A stretch of 34,433 nucleotides of DNA from Candidatus Binataceae bacterium. GTDB lineage: Bacteria > Desulfobacterota > Binatia > Binatales > Binataceae. The stretch spans positions 1 to 34,433 of the forward strand of contig JASHPB010000262.1 in NCBI GenBank assembly GCA_030038355.1, written 5' to 3'. This document shows, piece by piece, positions 1-8,006 of this stretch. Position 1 is the stretch's first letter. Each line of letters opens with the position of its first letter. The notes below the pieces were generated by a model. That model was not told the origin of the DNA, ran no database searches, and was given only the letters and a program-made list of their open reading frames with translations. Made by a program: the position numbers and the translations under genes.

Positions 1-463
1 CTATGAGCGCTTCAACTTCGATATCCCGACCGGCGAGCGCGGCGACAATTACGATCGTTTCAACATGCGCTTCCGCGAGATTTTCGAATCAAAGAAGATC
101 ATCGCGCAAGCCCTCGAGCAGCTTCCCGCGGGACCGATCATGGTCGCCGATCCCAAAGTCGCGCTGCCACCCAAGGAGCGAGTCTACAATTCCATCGAGG
201 GGTTGATGAACCACTTCAAGCTCATCATGGAGGGAATCAAGGTTCCGGCTGGCGAGACCTACAGCTCCGTCGAGGGCGCCAACGGCGAGCTCGGATTCTA
301 CGTGGTGAGCGACGGCAGTGGCCGGCCTTATCGAGTGCGGGTGCGGCCGCCATGCTTTCTGGCGATGGGCGCGCTGAACAAGATGCTCATCGGGCATATG
401 ATCCCGGACATCATCACGACGTTCGGGATGATCAACATGATCGGCGGCGAATGCGATCGCTGA
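1..463 (+). CDS. nuoD: NADH-quinone oxidoreductase subunit D (C-terminal part, 5' end outside window)
   Basis: The open frame runs in from the window edge (codons from base 2) and ends at TGA 461-463, giving about 153 residues. The sequence has the C-terminal NuoD/49-kDa hallmarks: a GDNYDRF segment near the start, a LPAGPIMVADPK stretch, the SVEGANGELGFYVVSDGSGRPYR block that lines the quinone cavity, RVRPPCFL, and a terminal GGECDR matching the usual ending in DR. NuoD sits in the peripheral arm of respiratory complex I and helps form the quinone-reduction site next to NuoB. No other nuo gene follows: a convergent peptidase gene starts 16 bp downstream, so nuoD is the last gene of whatever nuo cluster lies upstream. 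Family assignment is firm; completeness and operon context cannot be judged. Confidence 0.95.
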   Translation, partial: YERFNFDIPTGERGDNYDRFNMRFREIFESKKIIAQALEQLPAGPIMVADPKVALPPKERVYNSIEGLMNHFKLIMEGIKVPAGETYSSVEGANGELGFYVVSDGSGRPYRVRVRPPCFLAMGALNKMLIGHMIPDIITTFGMINMIGGECDR

Positions 464-479
464 ATGTTCCGCATCGGCG

Positions 480-2900
480 CTAGAAGCCGGCCGGCGCGAA
501 CTGCATCGTGCGGCGCACGAGAGTCGCCGAATCGAAATCGAAAAACGGCGCCGGCATCTGCTCGGCGCTTCTCGCCCGCCAGAAGAAACTCGGGGTCGTC
601 GGCATCCCCCAGCTTTGATCGATTGCCGTTAGCGCGAACGCCTGGCGCGAGCCGAGCTGCAATTCGACCTCGATCCCGCCCGGCGGCACATTCCAATACC
701 ATCCGCTCCAGCCGGTCAAGCGCGCGTTCTTCAGAGACATGTTGTCAACTCGCGAACCGCGCACGCTAATCCCAGCGGGCACCGATAGCCAAATGATCGG
801 CGCACCGCGCGTCGATCGCAGGTGAATCGCAATCGTGCGGCCATCCGCGGTCGTCTGGTCGCTTCGCACCACGAGCTCCGGTGGTGAGAGCTTGACCAGC
901 GGAGCGTTGCCGACGATGGCGCGGCCATCGCCGATACCCGAGAACGAATGCGCCCCCGCTGCCGCGATGTCGCCCGTGATATCGTCGTCCGGCTCGGCCA
1001 GTCCCGTGAGATGCGCCAGCAATTCTCCGCGGACATGATCATGGAAGAATTGCGCGGTGAAGCGGTCGGGCCGCGAATCAACGCTCAGCCACGTCGCCTG
1101 TCCGGCGTCCGAGTCGAGCAGGTAACAAATCGTGTCGGGGCGTGGCTGCGTGCCGTCGAAGCGGCTGGCTGCGATACCAATGATGAACGCCGCGACCGCG
1201 ATGGTCGCAGCGGCGGAAGGAATTAGCCATTTGATGCCGTTGGTCAAGACATCGAGGTAGGGAATCGCGAACCCGAACATCAGCCAGATGCTCACTGCCG
1301 CCAGCATCGCGGTTAATGCCGTGCCATCGGTATCGACGGTTGCGGGGGTGAAGAGCGCAGTCGTGGGCAGCAGCGCGAGTATCGCGAGCAGCGCCGGCCG
1401 CACCGTCAGATGGCCGTTGGACGCGCCCGAGCCTGCGCCCAGAGCCACTGCGGCGAAGAGCAGCGGCCAGGTCAAAAGGTAGCTGGCGCCCGGCAATGCA
1501 ACCACACTCACGAGCATGAGGACCGTCGATACGCACAGCGCGCCGGCTCCCAGATTTTGCAAAGCCGTAGAGCGGCTCAGCAACTCGCCGCCGCCCCACA
1601 GGCTCGCCGTCACGAGCGCGCTCGATGCAACGCCGAAATAAGTCCCGCCGTAGGTCGTGCCCTGGGGCAGCATCTCCCAGCCGGTCGCGTGGCGCATCGC
1701 GATCAGAGCGACCGCAACCTCGACGATCGGGACTACCAACACGCCGGCGTACGCGAATGCACCGGCAGCGACTCCGCCGAGACTGAAGCGGCGGTCGCGG
1801 ATTCCGCCCCCGATCGCTCCGGCCACGATCAGCGCCACCAGGATCGCCAGTGGCAGCGCGAGCCGCTCCGAGTAGTGAAAGAGGTGTCCGCCGATAACGA
1901 AGTAGACGTCGCTGGGTCCGCTGCCATCTCCACCTAACCGCATCGCGCCGAAGTACCGCGTCATCGCAAGCACGTAGCTTCCCTGATGCTGCAACGTGTC
2001 GCGGCTCAGGTGCTGAACGTCGTCCAGTGCAGTGTGATAACGAACGACCCCGCCGCCGGCGGCGAAATTCATGCCGGCAAATCCACGCGCCAGGAACATC
2101 GTCAGATCGGTGTCGTTACCGAGACGCTGATAATTTGCGTCAGCCGACGATGCGCCGTGCGGGAATGGCGCACTCGCGAGCGCTTCGATAAGCCACGAAT
2201 TGCTCCGGCTGGTCTGGAACATGATCGACGGGCCGCGGTCACCGCGCATCTCAAAGTTGAGAACTACCCTGACGTCCTTCACCAGCGACGAGGCGTTGGT
2301 CGCGGCGACCGCGCCGAGGAGCCCCAGCTCCTCGCCGTCAGTGAGCACAACGAGCGCGTCATTCTGGAGAGGTGGTCCGGCACGAACTGCGCGCAGAGCC
2401 TCGAGGATCGCCGCGACAGAGGCGCTATCGTCACCCGCTCCTGGACTGGACGGCACCGAATCGTAGTGCGCGACGAGCATCACCGCGCCGGTGCTTTTGC
2501 GGCCTGGAATCCGAGCGAAGATATTAGTGACGATCGCGAAGGCCTCGGGTCCGCGCATCTTATGCACTCCCGACCGAGCGGTGCGAGCCTCGGGGTTCAG
2601 TCCAAGTTCCTTGAGGCGCGCGAAAAGATAATCGCGGACGCGGTCGTGCTCGGGCGACGCCACGGGATGAGGCGCCTTGGCGATCGCGGCGACGTCGTGC
2701 ATCGCGCGCGCGGCGGAGAAATCCGTCGCCGGTGCGTCGATTCCGAGCGCTGCCGGAGGGCGCTGGCCGCGCGCCACGATCGCTCCCGCCAGGATCAGCA
2801 ACAGCAACGCTGCCGGTCCTGTGCGCCGCCCGGGGTCTGATGTCGATGCGGCAGGCACTGGATTGCCGCTCGTTATACGCGGAGAGCCCAAAGGCGACAA
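480..2900 (-). CDS. M28-family zinc aminopeptidase-like protein with C-terminal multi-pass membrane region
   Basis: 806 residues from a TTG start; in-frame TTG (codon 4) and GTG (codon 15) are alternatives, and no ATG lies close upstream. A hydrophobic anchor at about residues 29-43 precedes an M28 peptidase domain (about 65-315). The zinc-site motifs are in order: AHYDS (His145), PGAGDDS (Asp157), DGEELG (Glu190/191), FEMRGDRG (Glu217) and RYHT (His289). From about residue 345 to 590 there are many hydrophobic stretches, then a soluble C-terminal domain. This resembles the ER-metallopeptidase-1/FXNA-like architecture, in which an M28 domain is joined to a polytopic membrane part. Expected activity is cleavage of N-terminal residues from peptides on the outer face of the membrane; the substrate is unknown. 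It converges on nuoD and no partner gene is adjacent. Confidence 0.85.
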   Translation of the reverse strand: MSPLGSPRITSGNPVPAASTSDPGRRTGPAALLLLILAGAIVARGQRPPAALGIDAPATDFSAARAMHDVAAIAKAPHPVASPEHDRVRDYLFARLKELGLNPEARTARSGVHKMRGPEAFAIVTNIFARIPGRKSTGAVMLVAHYDSVPSSPGAGDDSASVAAILEALRAVRAGPPLQNDALVVLTDGEELGLLGAVAATNASSLVKDVRVVLNFEMRGDRGPSIMFQTSRSNSWLIEALASAPFPHGASSADANYQRLGNDTDLTMFLARGFAGMNFAAGGGVVRYHTALDDVQHLSRDTLQHQGSYVLAMTRYFGAMRLGGDGSGPSDVYFVIGGHLFHYSERLALPLAILVALIVAGAIGGGIRDRRFSLGGVAAGAFAYAGVLVVPIVEVAVALIAMRHATGWEMLPQGTTYGGTYFGVASSALVTASLWGGGELLSRSTALQNLGAGALCVSTVLMLVSVVALPGASYLLTWPLLFAAVALGAGSGASNGHLTVRPALLAILALLPTTALFTPATVDTDGTALTAMLAAVSIWLMFGFAIPYLDVLTNGIKWLIPSAAATIAVAAFIIGIAASRFDGTQPRPDTICYLLDSDAGQATWLSVDSRPDRFTAQFFHDHVRGELLAHLTGLAEPDDDITGDIAAAGAHSFSGIGDGRAIVGNAPLVKLSPPELVVRSDQTTADGRTIAIHLRSTRGAPIIWLSVPAGISVRGSRVDNMSLKNARLTGWSGWYWNVPPGGIEVELQLGSRQAFALTAIDQSWGMPTTPSFFWRARSAEQMPAPFFDFDSATLVRRTMQFAPAGF

Positions 2901-3001
2901 CGAGGCGCGCTATCTCCGCAACGGCCTCACGTTCCACCACTCTGACCAAGAGAACGTCCGACGGTTAGTCGCTGAAAGTACCTGTCGTGGACGGATGCCA
3001 A

Positions 3002-3017
3002 TCTTTCACGTGAAAAA
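3002..3017. promoter_or_regulatory. parS-like (ParB-binding) box
   Basis: The 16 bases match the ParB/Spo0J parS consensus TGTTTCACGTGAAACA at 14 of 16 positions, with a perfect 12-bp palindromic core TTTCACGTGAAA at 3004-3015. The two mismatches are symmetric (positions 2 and 15). The site is intergenic. ParB-box function is inferred from the sequence only. Confidence 0.5.
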
Positions 3018-3172
3018 AAATTGTTCCCAGTGTTGACAATTTGTGGACAGGACTCGGGATGAACGAGTCATCCTCGATTCGCAACTTGGTCGAGCAAAAT
3101 CGCCCGAATGCTCCTGGCGCGCCGGCCGAGTGGCTTTCTTCGATTTCGCCGCCCGAGGCCTGCCGATTCCCC

Positions 3173-3200
3173 AATGTTTCGCGCTGCAGCGCGAAACATT
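3173..3200. repeat. Perfect 28-bp palindrome with parS-like outer half-sites
   Basis: AATGTTTCGCGCTG is followed immediately by its exact reverse complement, giving 14-bp arms with no spacer. The outer TGTTTC/GAAACA arms equal those of the parS consensus but are separated by 12 bp rather than 4 bp. It could be a dimer-binding operator or a cruciform. It does not look like a terminator for the upstream minus-strand gene, because no T-tract follows on that strand. Confidence 0.6.
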
Positions 3201-3278
3201 AGCGGTTTTTGCCGGCGACCGTCCGGGTGATTCAATTCAATTGCTCACGCTATCGCCGATTCGGTCGTCCAGAGCGCG

Positions 3279-3983
3279 CTAGCTCTTCGGTCCTATGGTT
3301 TCGCGGAGCAAGGCGAGCGTCCGCGTGCGTGCCAGTTGCGTCGCCGCCGCATTGAACACCGAACGTGCATCGTTGGCGAAGCCGTGGCCGGCCTCAGGAT
3401 AGACATAAAACGATGCCTTGGCGTGATGCGCGAGCGCGGCCTTGACCTTTTCTCGCGCCTCGGCAGGAATCGAAGCGTCAGTCTCGCCATAGTGAAACAT
3501 GACCGGGCATTTGATGCGCTTCGCGTCGTCGAGAAGCTGCTCGACACCACCGCCGTAGTACGCGATCGCGACGTCGACGTCGGTGTGCGCCGCGGTGCGA
3601 TAGGCGAGGTTGCCGCCGAGGCAGTAGCCAACTACGCCCACCTGGCCGGTGCATTCGGGACGCGCTCGCAATGCACTCAGCGTGGCTGTGAGATCCTTCA
3701 CCGCGAAATCGAAGTTGAACTTCGGGCGCATCGCGCGTGCTCGCTGAGCCTCTTCGGGCGTGTAGCCGGCCTCGAAATGCGGTTCGATGCGCCAGAACAT
3801 ATCCGGCGCGAGCGCGACGTATCCTTCCTTGGCCCAGCGCTCGGTCACCTCACGGATATGAGAATTCACGCCGAAGATTTCCTGGATCACGATTAAACCT
3901 GGTCCGCGCCCCGGCGCAGGCTTTGCGAGGTATGCGTCGAAGTTGCCGCCGTCGTGAGCATTGATCGCGATCAATTCTCCCAT
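3279..3983 (-). CDS. Dienelactone hydrolase family protein (catalytically intact)
   Basis: 234 residues, the usual length for carboxymethylenebutenolidases. The Cys-Asp-His triad is present: Cys121 in GYCLGG, Asp169 in GETDASIP and His200 in EAGHGF. Glu35 in IQEIFG, which primes the nucleophile in this family, is also present, as are Arg81 and Arg207 near the positions of the substrate-binding arginines of the Pseudomonas enzyme. The family hydrolyses dienelactone to maleylacetate in chlorocatechol breakdown, but many members act on other esters and lactones. No chlorocatechol genes are nearby, so the substrate is open. It lies 44 bp downstream of, and on the same strand as, a related gene without the nucleophile, so the two are probably co-transcribed. 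Confidence 0.9.
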   Translation of the reverse strand: MGELIAINAHDGGNFDAYLAKPAPGRGPGLIVIQEIFGVNSHIREVTERWAKEGYVALAPDMFWRIEPHFEAGYTPEEAQRARAMRPKFNFDFAVKDLTATLSALRARPECTGQVGVVGYCLGGNLAYRTAAHTDVDVAIAYYGGGVEQLLDDAKRIKCPVMFHYGETDASIPAEAREKVKAALAHHAKASFYVYPEAGHGFANDARSVFNAAATQLARTRTLALLRETIGPKS

Positions 3984-4027
3984 CTGAATCGTGCCTGCGA
4001 AGCCGCACGCCCTCCGTGGCTAGTCTA

Positions 4028-5188
4028 TCAATCTTTGGCCGCGCTCTCCTTCCAACTCGCCATCAGGCCGTTGGACGGAATGCTCTTTTCATCGATGGCC
4101 TTGCGCGCGGTGTCAATTCCGGTGGTCGGCAGGCCTTTCGGATCCAGTGCACCGACCTGTACCAGGGCGCTGGCGGAATCCCAGTAGATATGTTCATGCG
4201 CGACCTTGTCGCCGCGAAACTGGATTATCACGACTAACGGAACCTCGACCCGTTTTCCGCTTGGCGCAATTCCGGGCAGTAGGAAGTCAACTTCCTGGTC
4301 GTGCGTGAAGCAGAAGAGGACTTCGTCCACCACCGCATCGGGTCCGATCGTGCGCGAAATCGGAACCATCTTGGTGTCCTTCGGAAGTCCCGGAATAAAG
4401 TGATGTTTGTAGAAGCGATACAGTTCGCGCTTGCCGATGCCACCGGTGAGCGTCGGGATGTGGTTGACGTACGGTTCGTCAACCATCGTCGCCATCGTGG
4501 CATCGACGTCGCGCATCGCAAATTCGCAGTCGCCATGCCGCTCCCACATCGCATTGAGATCGTAGCGCGGGCCGAGATACGTGCGGAGAAGACCAATCGA
4601 GCGTGAGCGCGCAATCTGGGCCGAGATCCGATCGTATGAATCACGTTTGCGATCGCTGAATCCGTGAGCAGCGCCGCGATAAACAAAAAACTGCGCACTG
4701 TCAGCAGAGGCGAACGCGGCGCGGATCTTCTCGCGCCCTGCCGCCGTCAGCCGCTGATCGTTTTCGGCGAAATGAAAGAGAATCGGGCATCGCACTGCGG
4801 ATGCTTCGTCGAGCTGCGCATCAAGGCCGACAGGATAGTACGCGATGGCCGCGTCGATTTTGAGGCGCGCCGCGGCCAGCACCGCGAGCAATCCACCGGT
4901 GCCATAGCCGAGCGTGGCGAGCTTGCCGCTGACCTCAGACCGCACCCGGAGCGCAGCAAGCGCGGCGTCGATATCGTCTAGTGCCCGGCTCTCCTCGGTA
5001 CTTCGAAGGTTGAAAGCGAGGGCCACGTAGCCTTCGGCAGCGGATTCCTCGGCTGCCGTGCGAACGTGTTCGTGCTGACCAAGCTCGTCCAACAGCAGAA
5101 GACCGGGGCCAGATCCGATCGGCGGCGTTGCCAGGTAGGCATCGAAGCTGCCGCTTCCGGCATCGATTGAGATCACGGTCCCACTCAT
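4028..5188 (-). CDS. Dienelactone-hydrolase pseudoenzyme domain fused to an NTF2/SnoaL-like domain
   Basis: 386 residues. The ATG at 5186-5188 is chosen because a strong GGAGGTG Shine-Dalgarno lies about 6 bp before it; the frame is open further upstream but without such a signal. Residues 1 to about 205 are a dienelactone hydrolase fold with Glu35 (LDELG), Asp144 (AENDQ) and His175 (AAHGF). The nucleophile elbow reads GYGTGG, with Gly96 where Cys is required. The segment corresponding to residues 62-95 of the neighbouring hydrolase, which holds Arg81, is also shortened. Residues from about 210 to 365 are an NTF2/SnoaL-like domain (EPYVNHIPTLTGG, RFYKHHFIP, HEHIYWD). The protein should not hydrolyse by the classical Cys mechanism. 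It may bind a ligand, use the C-terminal domain as the enzyme, or act with the intact paralogue just downstream. The fusion is seen directly; the loss of activity is inferred. Confidence 0.85.
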   Translation of the reverse strand: MSGTVISIDAGSGSFDAYLATPPIGSGPGLLLLDELGQHEHVRTAAEESAAEGYVALAFNLRSTEESRALDDIDAALAALRVRSEVSGKLATLGYGTGGLLAVLAAARLKIDAAIAYYPVGLDAQLDEASAVRCPILFHFAENDQRLTAAGREKIRAAFASADSAQFFVYRGAAHGFSDRKRDSYDRISAQIARSRSIGLLRTYLGPRYDLNAMWERHGDCEFAMRDVDATMATMVDEPYVNHIPTLTGGIGKRELYRFYKHHFIPGLPKDTKMVPISRTIGPDAVVDEVLFCFTHDQEVDFLLPGIAPSGKRVEVPLVVIIQFRGDKVAHEHIYWDSASALVQVGALDPKGLPTTGIDTARKAIDEKSIPSNGLMASWKESAAKD

Positions 5189-5410
5189 ACCAATCACCTC
5201 CGAGTAGGTGGATACGATTGTTTGGACAGTTCGCTTATAACACTCCTCGACCGCTGGTCTCAGCCCGCGTACACACTCAACATTCTGCTGTCGCATCGAA
5301 TTAGATGCATATCGCACTAGAGAGCGACTAATATTTGTAATTATCTTGGCTCACGAGCTATTTGCACTAATTGTCAGCAAGGCGGCGAATATCAAAAGAG
5401 GTGACTGATA

Positions 5411-5811
5411 GTGAAACGCAACTCAACAAGCGGATTATTGGCGACCTCGCTCGCCGCCGCGTTCACGTCTTTCACCGACGCCATCGGCGGCTACCTCTAC
5501 GCCGAGCCGTTTACGTGCCGGCAGTAAACCTCGGCACGCAAGGTACGCACACCGTCGCATTAGTCGCGACCGAGCAAGACAGCGTAAATGCGTTCGACGC
5601 CGACAATTCCGCGACGCCCGCTGGCAGACGAGTTTCCCGAATGCCGCCGAGGGTATCACCGGCACGGGCGATGGCGGAACGACGATTACATCTGACGCGC
5701 CCACGCAAAATCAGCGCGTTGCACTTGCTCTGCTCACCACTAGCAATACCAGGAAGGTGTACGTCGCGTTCTCAGCGCACTGCGACCTGGCACGCTTACG
5801 ATGATCGATAA
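5411..5811 (+). pseudogene. Decayed secreted PQQ-like beta-propeller protein
   Basis: A GTG start at 5411 follows an AGAGGTG ribosome binding site and opens a signal-peptide-like segment (MKRNSTSGLLATSLAAAF) that runs into GGYLYAEP before a stop. The homologous sequence continues in other frames. YVPAVNLGTQGTHTVALVAT and SVNAFDADN are read from 5512; RWQTSFPNAAEGIT and VYVAFSAHCD are read in the frame of base 5622; WHAYD is read from 5788. In order these fragments match the beginning of secreted beta-propeller proteins with PQQ-like repeats (typical blocks: YAQPLYV, VATEHDSVYAFDAD, LWQTSF, AFGSHCD, WHGWV). At least three frameshifts and internal deletions are needed, and the rest of the propeller is absent. 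The family assignment comes from remembered sequence patterns; that the gene is broken is clear. Confidence 0.7.
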
Positions 5812-6023
5812 TTCGACCAGCGGCCCGCGGAAGGTCTCGCTGGGCGAGAAAGTCTAAGGATCCGAAGGTCAAGCAGAAGCTGGCTACGATGGAACAGTAA
5901 TTCGGTTGCGATCAAATCGCGAAGATCGTTTCGCGTAATCGATCTTTAATCGGACAAGTGCCATTGGCCTTGCGGGATAGATCTCGATCTGAAAGCTTTA
6001 CGGCGAGATCGGGCGAGCTCTGA

Positions 6024-7370
6024 GTGCGTCCGGATTTGATGCGCGCGGTTAGAACAGATACCGAGAATGCCCCGCTGCCCGCAGGCTTCACTCCGCCCTC
6101 GCGCCGCTACCTGATCGCGCTCTTCGCGATGCTGATGTCGGCCACGGTCTTCGAGGGTTACGACATCACGATCTTTCACCTCTGCACGCCCGACATTGCC
6201 AAGACGTTTCACCTGGCCGATCCGCAAATCGGCCTGATGGCGACGATCGTGCGCGTCGGCGGGATGTTCTCGTTCTTCGTGGTAATCCTGGCCGACCGCT
6301 ATGGGCGGAAGCCAATCTTGTCGGTGACAGTGCTTTGTTACTCGGTCTTTACGCTGCTGACCGCCCTCTCATCGGGTGTGGCGAATTTCACGGTCTTCCA
6401 GAGCTCGGCCCAGGTTTTTCTCGCCGCCGAGTTCGGCGTCGCGGTGACGATGATTGGCGAGGAATTTCCGGACGAGTCGCGCGGCCGCGCCATCGGCGCG
6501 CTGCACATGGTCGCCTTCCTCGGCGTCACCGCCGCAGGTCTCGCTTACGGCGCGATGTCGGAATCGCGCTGGGGCTGGCGCGGGATGTACTTGCTCGGGC
6601 TCGCCCCTCTTTTGCTGATCGCGTTCGTCCGGCGCGGGATGCGCGAAACGGTGCGTTTCCAGGCACTTCAGGCCGAACGCTTGGCCAGCAGCCGCACCTT
6701 GCCCGACTTCTGGTTTTCGATCCGGCAGTGCATCACGCCGCTCCTCGGTTCATACCGCGGGAGATTGCTGCTGATCGCCACAATGTGGAATTCGATCGGA
6801 CTCATCGGCGGGCCCACTGTCACTTACTTCAGCCTCTACGCGCGGCGTGATCACGGCTGGACAGCGGCCGAGGTCAGCATGGCCTTTATCCTGGCCTACA
6901 TGGCGGGCACGGCTGGCTCGCTTCTCTGCGGCTTCCTGATGGATCGCATCGGGCGCCGATTCACGACGGCGACGTTCTACGTCGTATCAGGCGCCGCGAT
7001 GTACGCGCTGTTCCAGAGCGATTCGTATTCCGCGATGCTCGCGGCGGAAGTGATCACGATGTTCGCGTACCAGGCCGCGCGCACCGCTACCTCGGCGCTC
7101 TCGACCGAACTCTTCCCGACGGAGATTCGCGCGACCGGCTATTCGCTATGCGTGCAGGTCGTTGGCCAAATCGGATGGGCGATCTCGCCCGTGCTGATCG
7201 GATTGCTCTCCGCGCCGATGGGTGGGCTCGGCAACGCGGCGTCGATGTTCGCGCTCGGTCCTCTGGTTGGCGTGGTACTGGTCTTCGCGGTCGTTCCGGA
7301 GACGCGTGGGCGTACGCTGGAGGAAATCTCGCCGCGCACGGCGATGATGGCGCGTCAGCAGCACGACTAA
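6024..7370 (+). CDS. MFS transporter, sugar/organic-acid type
   Basis: 448 residues from GTG 6024; an in-frame ATG at 6039 is an equally plausible start and neither has a clear ribosome binding site. There are about 12 hydrophobic segments. The loop-2 motif ADRYGRKP (residues 90-97) and its second-half counterpart MDRIGRR mark the major facilitator fold. The C-terminal PETRGRTLEEIS is the PETKG-type signature of sugar- and aromatic-acid-type porters. An acidic residue in the first helix (EGYDITIF) suggests H+ symport. The stop codon overlaps the stop of the convergent gluconokinase by 3 bp, so a sugar-acid substrate is conceivable, but gene proximity is the only argument. Confidence 0.85.
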   Translation: MRPDLMRAVRTDTENAPLPAGFTPPSRRYLIALFAMLMSATVFEGYDITIFHLCTPDIAKTFHLADPQIGLMATIVRVGGMFSFFVVILADRYGRKPILSVTVLCYSVFTLLTALSSGVANFTVFQSSAQVFLAAEFGVAVTMIGEEFPDESRGRAIGALHMVAFLGVTAAGLAYGAMSESRWGWRGMYLLGLAPLLLIAFVRRGMRETVRFQALQAERLASSRTLPDFWFSIRQCITPLLGSYRGRLLLIATMWNSIGLIGGPTVTYFSLYARRDHGWTAAEVSMAFILAYMAGTAGSLLCGFLMDRIGRRFTTATFYVVSGAAMYALFQSDSYSAMLAAEVITMFAYQAARTATSALSTELFPTEIRATGYSLCVQVVGQIGWAISPVLIGLLSAPMGGLGNAASMFALGPLVGVVLVFAVVPETRGRTLEEISPRTAMMARQQHD

Positions 7371-7933
7371 GACGCTCGCGCGGAGGCGAGATTCAAGCGC
7401 CCGCGAATCGTGCGACAAACCTCTTTCGGCGGTTGCCAAACATCGACCTCGATCGCGTCGCGCGGGGGCTCGAGCGTATCGAACTGGCTGTCGAGCAGAT
7501 CGGGATCGAAGAAATGTGCGGTACGCTGTTGGAGCCGCTCGGCAACCAGCGCGCGAGGCGCATTTAGAAAAACTAGCCTTACTTTGATCGGATCGACGAC
7601 GATCAGCTCGCGATAGCTTTGCTTCAGCGCCGAGCAGGCGACGATCGCATGCGTCCCATCTAGGACGCATCGTGCTATCAGATCGCGAATCGCGATGAGC
7701 CACGGCCGCCGATCCTCGTCGGTGAGTGGTACTCCGGCGTGCATCTTGTGCCGATTTGCCTCCGGATGGAGTTGGTCACCGTCGTGAAATTCCCATCCGA
7801 GCTCGCGCGCGAGCATTGTGCCGATCGTTGTCTTGCCGCTCCCCGATACTCCCATCAGCACGACCACGGTCGGCGCGCTTTGCAGTTGATCGATCACTCG
7901 GAGATTCTCTCGCCCTTGGGCCTTCGTTGCCAT
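7367..7933 (-). CDS. Gluconokinase (GntK/IdnK type)
   Basis: 188 residues from ATG 7933; a GTG 12 codons later would give 176 residues, closer to the family's usual 165-180. Walker A is GVSGSGKT (residues 28-35). The family block EFHDGDQLHP, then RHKMHAGVPLTDEDR and PWL, lies at about 48-79. VACSALKQSYRE (98-109) and LQQRTAHFF follow, all typical of gluconate kinases of the shikimate-kinase-like P-loop group. The enzyme phosphorylates D-gluconate to 6-phosphogluconate for the pentose-phosphate or Entner-Doudoroff routes. It converges on the MFS gene, with the stop codons overlapping, and is divergent from the alpha/beta hydrolase gene, so the 73 bp between those two starts should hold both promoters. 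Confidence 0.9.
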   Translation of the reverse strand: MATKAQGRENLRVIDQLQSAPTVVVLMGVSGSGKTTIGTMLARELGWEFHDGDQLHPEANRHKMHAGVPLTDEDRRPWLIAIRDLIARCVLDGTHAIVACSALKQSYRELIVVDPIKVRLVFLNAPRALVAERLQQRTAHFFDPDLLDSQFDTLEPPRDAIEVDVWQPPKEVCRTIRGRLNLASARAS

Positions 7934-8006
7934 CACCAGCCTATCAGCCTTCAGCGCGACGAATTCTGCTAAGCTCGTGCGCACTGCCAAGACGAGCGGA
8001 GAAATC

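Larger units (their letters stand above)
2901..3278. other. Intergenic stretch without a supported gene; contains a parS-like site and a palindrome
   Basis: These 378 bases separate two minus-strand genes. Short open frames exist on both strands, but none has a ribosome binding site or a recognisable protein. The stretch is notable for a parS-like box at 3002-3017 and a perfect 28-bp palindrome at 3173-3200, listed separately. A TTGACA hexamer occurs at 3033-3038 on the plus strand, but no convincing -10 or downstream plus-strand gene goes with it. Confidence 0.5.

Noticed and set aside
3173-3210. Palindrome followed by TTTTT as a rho-independent terminator on the plus strand
   Set aside because: No plus-strand gene ends upstream and the T-run is displaced by several bases; on the minus strand there is no T-tract.
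3043-3282. Plus-strand open frame of 79 codons in the gap before the dienelactone hydrolase
   Set aside because: No ribosome binding site and no family features; it runs through the 28-bp palindrome.
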